Below, piece after piece: positions 15,565 to 19,840 of a DNA stretch of 19,840 nucleotides (its first letter is position 1; each line of letters opens with the position of its first letter). The notes beneath the pieces are model-generated. The model had not been told where the DNA came from. It searched no databases and saw only the letters and a program-made list of their open reading frames with translations. The position numbers and the translations under genes are program-made. Origin of the DNA: RUG754 sp964345365. Its GTDB lineage: Bacteria > Bacillota > Clostridia > Peptostreptococcales > Anaerovoracaceae. The stretch covers positions 1-19,840 of the forward strand of contig CAYFQR010000029.1 of assembly GCA_964345365.1 (NCBI GenBank). Direction: 5' to 3'.

Positions 15565-16834
15565 CTTCCATTCTCTCTTTTCCGAAAAGTTCTTCGCTTT
15601 TTATACCGAACTTATAAAAATTCTCATATAATACCGTATCTTTAGGATAGCCCATCCTGTCAAGTTTGTTATTGATTCCGCGTGAAAGATACGTGTAAAT
15701 TACCGCGAACATAGGCACGCCTAATATCATTCCGAGTATTCCGAAAAGCCCTCCGCCTACAATAATGGCGAACATAACCCAAAAGCTCGCAAGCTTGGTG
15801 CTCTTGCCAAGTATCTTAGGGCCGAGGATATTGCCGTCAAATTGCTGCAATAGGAATACGAGCACTATGAATTTCAGAGAATCTATAGGGCTTATTATCA
15901 GAAGCAGCAGGGCCGACGGTACGGCTCCTATGAAAGGCCCGAAAAACGGTATTATATTCGTAACACCGACGATTACCGAAATGAGCATAGTCTGCGGCAT
16001 CTGAAATATCGTCATTAGTATGAAGCAGAGCAAACCGATGATTATGGAATCTATAAGCTTGCCGTTTATAAACCCGCCAAAGCAGTTATTCGTTATGTGA
16101 CCTAATTCAAATACTTTCTCGGCTTTTTCTCTGCCTAAAATCGCCAATATCAATTTTTTTGATTGAGCTGCGAACATCTCTTTTGAATTAAGTAAATAGA
16201 CACAGATTATTATCGATACAAGTATGTTAAGCAAAGTAGTTACCGTGGTTATAACTCCTAATGAGATGTTCGATACAAGGGTTTCCGAAGCAGGCAATAT
16301 CTTGTCCTGAAGCCACGAAAGCATTTTTTCCTGAGCATTGTCCATATTAACAGAAAGGAAATTTGCAAGCTCAGGGTTGTCCTTTAGGTTTTCACTCACC
16401 CAATTGAACGCACTGTTAAAATAATCCGGCATACGAGGCACAAGTGTCGTTATGCTCTCGTAAAGTCCCGGTATTATCATTGAAACTATACCCGTCATAG
16501 CTGCCAGCAAGAATATAAGGGTCAATACAGTCGCGACAAATCTGGAAACAGTCAATGCCGTAATCGGTTTTTTCAGCTTTTTCTTAAAAAACGGGTAGCT
16601 TTTTTTAACAATCCAGTTATATATCGGGCTTAAAAGATATGAAATAACTATCCCGAGATAGAAAGGAAAAAGGATACCGTTTACCTTATCCCAGCCGTAT
16701 TTTATACTTGGGAAATGATTTATCGAGTAGTACGCTATTATAAGTAAAAGTCCCGCACAAAAAAAAGTTGCACCTGCCTTGATGTAAGGGCCGTCAAATT
16801 TTTTCTTCAGATTCTCATATATGTTCTTTTCCAT
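15542..16834 (-). CDS. AI-2E family membrane transporter (YtvI/PerM-like)
   Basis: The 430-aa product is an integral membrane protein with about eight hydrophobic segments. An N-terminal pair covers about 18-70, a further helix about 90-120, then a soluble loop with NPELANFLSVN, and a C-terminal helix cluster holds the family motif FGPFIGAVPSALLLL (near 293-307) and FDGNILGPKILGKSTKL. Members export diverse small solutes or Na+/H+; the name AI-2E reflects one early report and says little about this protein. It leads the permease-murB-PHP-rapZ transcript and has a weak ribosome site (GGGG). Its leader holds a strong hairpin. Confidence 0.88.
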   Translation of the reverse strand: MEKNIYENLKKKFDGPYIKAGATFFCAGLLLIIAYYSINHFPSIKYGWDKVNGILFPFYLGIVISYLLSPIYNWIVKKSYPFFKKKLKKPITALTVSRFVATVLTLIFLLAAMTGIVSMIIPGLYESITTLVPRMPDYFNSAFNWVSENLKDNPELANFLSVNMDNAQEKMLSWLQDKILPASETLVSNISLGVITTVTTLLNILVSIIICVYLLNSKEMFAAQSKKLILAILGREKAEKVFELGHITNNCFGGFINGKLIDSIIIGLLCFILMTIFQMPQTMLISVIVGVTNIIPFFGPFIGAVPSALLLLIISPIDSLKFIVLVFLLQQFDGNILGPKILGKSTKLASFWVMFAIIVGGGLFGILGMILGVPMFAVIYTYLSRGINNKLDRMGYPKDTVLYENFYKFGIKSEELFGKERMEDAERIKK

Positions 16835-16870
16835 TTTTCCCCATTCCGTTTATTCTTTAGATTTATTTGT

Positions 16871-16910
16871 GTGCGATTTTGCCGAGCTTGCGATGGCAAA
16901 ATTATCGCAC
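16871..16910 (-). promoter_or_regulatory. Structured leader hairpin upstream of the permease gene
   Basis: Arms GTGCGATTTTGCC (16871-16883) and GGCAAAATTATCGCAC (16895-16910) pair over 13 bp with a 3-nt bulge around an 11-nt loop. No T-run follows on either strand, so it is not a simple terminator. In the minus-strand RNA the 5' TGCGAT can also pair with ATCGCA in the loop, giving an alternative 6-bp stem. It lies between the predicted transcription start near 16950 and the start codon at 16834. Confidence 0.5.
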
Positions 16911-16924
16911 GGCGATACAATCTC

Positions 16925-16963
16925 GTATAATATTTACATGGCTTTGTTGTGTAAATATTATAC
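16925..16963. repeat. Perfect 14-bp inverted repeat over the permease promoter
   Basis: GTATAATATTTACA (16925-16938) and TGTAAATATTATAC (16950-16963) are exact inverted copies around an 11-base centre. A third half, TATTTACA, occurs at 16966-16973. The right arm contains the minus-strand -10 box, and the predicted start site falls at its inner edge, so a bound protein would block transcription. A plus-strand TATAAT is in the left arm. Confidence 0.75.
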
Positions 16964-16985
16964 CATATTTACAATTGTCTGTGAA
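16957..16985 (-). promoter_or_regulatory. Candidate promoter of the permease-murB-PHP-rapZ operon
   Basis: The minus strand has TTCACA (16980-16985, 5 of 6 to consensus), a 17-base spacer and a perfect TATAAT (16957-16962). It gives a leader of about 115 bases. The -10 lies in the inverted repeat described at 16925-16963. Confidence 0.65.
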
Positions 16986-17003
16986 CATATTTTATGCTAT
17001 ACT
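16975..17003 (+). promoter_or_regulatory. Candidate promoter of the yfcE-dsdA-thioesterase operon
   Basis: TTGTCT (16975-16980), a 17-base spacer and TATACT (16998-17003), with an extended -10 TG one base upstream, precede the yfcE start by about 40 bases. It partly overlaps the -35 region of the divergent permease promoter, so the two may compete for polymerase. Confidence 0.6.
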
Positions 17004-17045
17004 TTCACCGAGATTATTGTAAAAATCAAGTAAGGAAGAGGATAA

Positions 17046-17621
17046 ATGCGTATTCTTGTTATAAGCGATACCCACGCTAAATGCCAAAGGGTATATAATG
17101 TATACAAAAAACTTATTGCGAACGCACCGATTGATATGATAGTTCACTGCGGTGATTATTATACCGATGCACTTGAAATTCAGGCACATCTCGGAAGAAA
17201 AGTTGTTTGGGTTAAGGGAAATTCTGACGGTTGCTTCGACGAAAATGAATACGCGATTTTAGAAACTGAAGCGGGAAATTTCTTTGTATCTCACGGTCAT
17301 CTCCAAAATGTAGGATTTAGCCAACAGGGCATATATTACAGGGCACTTGAGCTCGAATGTATCGGTGCTCTTTTCGGGCATACACACAGAGGGAGGTTTA
17401 CAGACATGGGCGGTTTTTATCTTATGAATCCGGGCAGCATTTCTTACCCGCGCGACGCCTCAGGCGGATCTTTCGGAATCCTGAATATAGATGGCGAAAA
17501 TGTAAACGGAAAAATATATCGTTACGATGACTTTATGCTTGATTATGAAACAGCTAAACAAAAGTCAAAGGTCAAAGGCGGATATCTCCGTGAACTCATA
17601 AACCACAGCGACAGTTTTTAG
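17046..17621 (+). CDS. yfcE: YfcE/MJ0936-family metallophosphodiesterase
   Basis: This calcineurin-like enzyme uses two metal ions to cut phosphodiester bonds; the natural substrate is not known for most members. The 191-aa product has all metal motifs in order: D8 and H10 in SDTH, D37 in HCGD, N59 in KGNSD, H83 and H85 in SHGH, H112 and H114 in GHTH, then NPGSIS (128-133). A ribosome site GGAAGAGG stands before the ATG at 17046. It is first in a plus-strand operon; the dsdA ATG follows the stop codon after 13 bases. Confidence 0.92.
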   Translation: MRILVISDTHAKCQRVYNVYKKLIANAPIDMIVHCGDYYTDALEIQAHLGRKVVWVKGNSDGCFDENEYAILETEAGNFFVSHGHLQNVGFSQQGIYYRALELECIGALFGHTHRGRFTDMGGFYLMNPGSISYPRDASGGSFGILNIDGENVNGKIYRYDDFMLDYETAKQKSKVKGGYLRELINHSDSF

Positions 17622-17634
17622 GAGGGAAAAATAA

Positions 17635-18900
17635 ATGGTTAATATAAGCAAGCTCAACGGCGCAGATTTAGTCAGGAAAATGGCGGATTACAAAGAAATA
17701 AGCTGGATAAATCCTGAGGTTGATACCACGGCAAAATATCCTTTCAATATAGATGATATAAATGAAGCGGAGGCAAGGCTCGCAAGATTTGCACCATATA
17801 TCAAGGCGGCTTTCCCCGAAACCGAGGCGACAAACGGCATTATTGAATCCGACTTGGTGGAAATTTCGAAGATGAAAGAAAAGCTCGTTGAAATGACCGG
17901 TGATTTTGAGGGCAGACTCTTCCTCAAGAGAGACAGCGACCTTGCCGTTTCCGGCTCTATAAAAGCAAGGGGCGGCATATATGAGGTTCTGAAATTTGCG
18001 GAAGAAATTGCAATAAAAGAAGGCTTGTTAAACTTTAATGATGACTACAGCATTCTGTCGGAAGAAAAATTCAGGGAACTCTTCTCCAATTATTCGGTAG
18101 CTGTCGGTTCCACAGGAAATCTCGGTCTTTCGATAGGCATCATAAGCGCAAAGCTCGGCTTCAAGGTTACAGTGCATATGAGCAGTGATGCTCGCCGGTG
18201 GAAAAAAGAGCTCCTTCGCTCAAAAGGCGTAACCGTTATAGAATATCCGGAGGATTATCAGGTTGCAGTCGCTCATGGAAGGAAAGAAGCTGCAAACGAC
18301 CCTTATTGTCATTTCGTAGATGATGAGGGCTCCGTAGACCTCTTTTTAGGATATTCCGTTGCAGCAAAAAGAATAATAGAGCAACTTGAAAAGAACGATA
18401 TAAAAGTTGACGCCGAAAACAAGCTTTATGTCTATATACCGTGCGGCGTCGGTGGTGCTCCGGGCGGTGTCGCTTTCGGACTGAAAACTATTTTCGGCGA
18501 AAATGTGCAGATATTTTTTGCGGAACCTACCCATGCGCCGTGCATGACACTCGGTCTTATCACCGGGCTCAATGACGGTATTTCATGTGCCGATATCGGC
18601 CTTGACGGTAAAACCGCGGCAGACGGTCTTGCTGTTGGGAGAGCATCCCGCCTTGTAGGTTCCATAATGAAAACGATGCTCGCAGGCTGCTACACTGTTT
18701 CCGATGAAAAGCTCTATCCGTTTCTCCGTGAGCTGAAGGATAGCGAAGGAATATTCATAGAGCCTTCCGCAACCGCCTCGTTCACCGGACCGGCTATCTT
18801 CAACAAAAAAGGCACTCATATATTATGGGCTACAGGCGGAAGCATGGTTCCCGAAGATGAGGCACTTAAGTATTACGAAATGGGTGGAAAAGATGAATAA
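17635..18900 (+). CDS. dsdA: D-serine ammonia-lyase (D-serine dehydratase)
   Basis: DsdA is a cytosolic PLP enzyme that turns D-serine into pyruvate and ammonia, both removing a toxic D-amino acid and feeding carbon to the cell. The 421-aa product is slightly shorter than E. coli DsdA (about 440). The PLP Lys is K110 in SGSIKARGGIYEV, the phosphate-binding loop is GSTGNLG (158-164), and further family blocks are CGVGGAPGG and EPSATASFTGP. AGGAGGG precedes the ATG. No dsdX transporter or dsdC regulator is nearby. The stop codon overlaps the thioesterase start. Confidence 0.94.
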   Translation: MVNISKLNGADLVRKMADYKEISWINPEVDTTAKYPFNIDDINEAEARLARFAPYIKAAFPETEATNGIIESDLVEISKMKEKLVEMTGDFEGRLFLKRDSDLAVSGSIKARGGIYEVLKFAEEIAIKEGLLNFNDDYSILSEEKFRELFSNYSVAVGSTGNLGLSIGIISAKLGFKVTVHMSSDARRWKKELLRSKGVTVIEYPEDYQVAVAHGRKEAANDPYCHFVDDEGSVDLFLGYSVAAKRIIEQLEKNDIKVDAENKLYVYIPCGVGGAPGGVAFGLKTIFGENVQIFFAEPTHAPCMTLGLITGLNDGISCADIGLDGKTAADGLAVGRASRLVGSIMKTMLAGCYTVSDEKLYPFLRELKDSEGIFIEPSATASFTGPAIFNKKGTHILWATGGSMVPEDEALKYYEMGGKDE

Positions 18901-19396
18901 AAATATCGGTAAAACATACGGTCGTTCTTCCTCAATAGAAATATGTTCGCCTGAAAAGGCTGAAGAACTTCGTTTATTTTTGAAACGCGAGAGGGAAAAT
19001 AATCCCGACGATGTGGATGCCATGATCGCACCGGTCTATGATTCAATAGAGTATTCCGAAGGCGTTATGGACGTCCTATATAATGTGCTCGCCTGGGAAA
19101 GCAACAGAGTCGGCTTATTGCACGGCGGAATCACGGGTGCGATGATGGACCACGCCGCAGCATCGGTAATATTCGTGTTTTTAGGCTACTGGTGCCCTAC
19201 CGTTGACATGAGTATCAAATTCCTTCGCCAAATGAGAGTGGGTGACAAATTATGTTGCCGAGCAAAGCTCTTGCAAATAGGAAAACGCTTCATAACCGCT
19301 TCCGCGGAGATGTATGATGCGGAGACAGATACCTTAACGGCAACGGCATTGTTTACATATGCAAACGGAGCTTCGAATATAAGCAGTGCGAAATAA
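18893..19396 (+). CDS. PaaI-type hotdog-fold thioesterase
   Basis: The 167-aa product carries the hotdog thioesterase pattern LLHGGITGAMMDHAA (75-89) with H77-G78-G79 and D86, then TVDMSIKFLRQMRVGDKL, typical of PaaI-like enzymes that hydrolyse acyl-CoA thioesters. An N-terminal extension of about 60 residues is not conserved in appearance. The ATG at 18893 is chosen over an upstream ATG at 18857, which would lie deeper in dsdA; the chosen start overlaps the dsdA stop by 8 bases and has GGGTGGA just before it. The substrate is unknown. No terminator was seen directly after it. Confidence 0.88.
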   Translation: MNKNIGKTYGRSSSIEICSPEKAEELRLFLKRERENNPDDVDAMIAPVYDSIEYSEGVMDVLYNVLAWESNRVGLLHGGITGAMMDHAAASVIFVFLGYWCPTVDMSIKFLRQMRVGDKLCCRAKLLQIGKRFITASAEMYDAETDTLTATALFTYANGASNISSAK

Positions 19397-19428
19397 AAAA
19401 CCGGATTCAAGAAACGAACAAGTTTCGA

Positions 19429-19457
19429 TTGACAATAATTTGATATTTTTGTATAAT
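19429..19457 (+). promoter_or_regulatory. Perfect consensus promoter for the tRNA gene
   Basis: TTGACA (19429-19434), exactly 17 bases, and TATAAT (19452-19457) form an ideal housekeeping sigma factor site. The tRNA starts 21 bases after the -10 box. Confidence 0.88.
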
Positions 19458-19478
19458 AGTTGGGTACGACATGTACGA

Positions 19479-19555
19479 GCGCTATTAGCTCAATTGAATA
19501 GAGTAGTGCACTACGAATGCAAAGGTTGGGGGTTCGAGTCCCTCATGGCGCACCA
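19479..19555 (+). tRNA. tRNA-Arg (anticodon ACG)
   Basis: The 77-nt gene folds as a cloverleaf: acceptor GCGCTAT with ATGGCGC, D arm GCTC with GAGT, anticodon loop CTACGAA (ACG at 19513-19515, with T33), T arm GGGGG-TTCGAGT-CCCTC, and an encoded CCA. ACG read as ICG decodes CGU, CGC and CGA. Three features are unusual: the D loop has GA where G18-G19 is expected, the D stem closes with G-U, and the top anticodon-stem pair is G-A. It is probably functional given its promoter and terminator, but may be a diverged copy. Confidence 0.88.
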
Positions 19556-19564
19556 ATAAAAAAG

Positions 19565-19605
19565 ACCGCTTGAAACCTTGATTTACAAGGCTTTAGGCGG
19601 TTTTT
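19565..19605 (+). terminator. Terminator after tRNA-Arg
   Basis: A 16-bp stem (19565-19580 with 19586-19601; one mismatch and two G-U pairs) with a 5-nt loop is followed by a T-run, ten bases after the tRNA CCA end. Confidence 0.82.
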
Positions 19606-19714
19606 ACTTTTTCGTTTTTTGTGTTGGTTTTTCCCTCAAATAATGATTATTGGTGATTAAAAGTGATTTTTTGTGACGTCCCTACTGTCGTCCCTCGTAT
19701 GTCCAGTAGGTACA

Positions 19715-19834
19715 TTAATAGTCATACTTTAACATCCTGTAATCATCAATATCAACCATAATATATGTTGTTTTTCCGTCATCAAGTTTTATTTCGGGAT
19801 TTTTTGTCCCGTTCTTTTTATAATTGAACGTAAC
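19715..19834 (-). pseudogene. Broken short ORF, possible relic beside the tRNA
   Basis: This minus-strand frame encodes 39 residues with protein-like composition (contains NGTKNPEIKLDDGKTTYIM and VDIDDYRMLKYDY) and ends in TAA. An in-frame stop stands directly before it (19835-19837) and there is no ATG, GTG or TTG start before an internal Met at residue 26, so it cannot be a complete gene as read here. It may be the end of a decayed gene that begins outside the window. I do not recognise the family. The bases between it and the tRNA terminator (19606-19714) hold only a CCTACTG/CAGTAGG inverted repeat (19681-19710). Confidence 0.3.
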
Positions 19835-19840
19835 TTATTC

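Noticed and set aside
19396..19428. Possible terminator after the thioesterase (GAAAC/GTTTC hairpin)
   Set aside because: The stem is only about five pairs and no T-run follows, so it does not meet the standard for a terminator.
1..19840. CRISPR array, toxin-antitoxin pair, retron or other defence system
   Set aside because: No regularly spaced repeats, no paired small ORFs with ribosome sites, and no reverse transcriptase or nuclease motifs were seen; nearly all of the window is accounted for by core genes.

Overview
The window reads as a chromosomal piece of a low-to-mid GC Gram-positive anaerobe of the class Clostridia. The grounds are strong AGGAGG-type ribosome binding sites, a bacterial V-type ATPase operon, a rapZ/whiA cluster next to murB, a tRNA gene that encodes its CCA end, and a 3-keto-5-aminohexanoate cleavage enzyme of the type found in amino-acid fermenters. 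A placement near the Anaerovoracaceae/Mogibacterium group is a guess from gene content only.

Layout. (1) Positions 1-677: a Rho-independent terminator and a short gene that holds only the middle 'recombinase' domain of a large serine recombinase, most likely a relic of a mobile element. (2) 595-10812, minus strand: one long operon read right to left, with V-ATPase subunits in the order H/G, I, K, E, C, F, A, B, D, followed by the 23S rRNA methyltransferase gene rlmD. Genes overlap or sit a few bases apart. The proteolipid subunit K carries every residue known to hold Na+ in the Enterococcus hirae enzyme, so a sodium-moving machine is predicted. A degenerate 37-bp tandem duplication lies at the ntpD/rlmD junction. 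(3) 10855-16985, minus strand: AI-2E family permease, murB, PHP-domain hydrolase and rapZ, then kce and whiA. Related bacteria usually have yvcK between rapZ and whiA; here kce occupies that slot with its own promoter and terminator. (4) 16835-17045: a divergent control region with two back-to-back promoters, a perfect 14-bp inverted repeat over one of them, and a leader hairpin that can pair in two ways. (5) 16975-19396, plus strand: a YfcE-type phosphodiesterase, D-serine ammonia-lyase (dsdA) and a hotdog-fold thioesterase. (6) 19429-19605: tRNA-Arg(ACG) with a perfect consensus promoter and a strong terminator, followed by about 235 bases with only a broken ORF fragment.

Functionally, the V-ATPase either spends ATP to expel Na+ or makes ATP from a Na+ gradient. 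The murB-rapZ-whiA group links wall precursor synthesis with cell-envelope and growth control. Kce and DsdA suggest amino-acid catabolism. No clearly new multi-gene system is visible. The points most worth a second look are the kce substitution for yvcK, the promoter-overlapping inverted repeat with its leader hairpin, the Na+ signature, and the decayed mobile-element traces at both ends.
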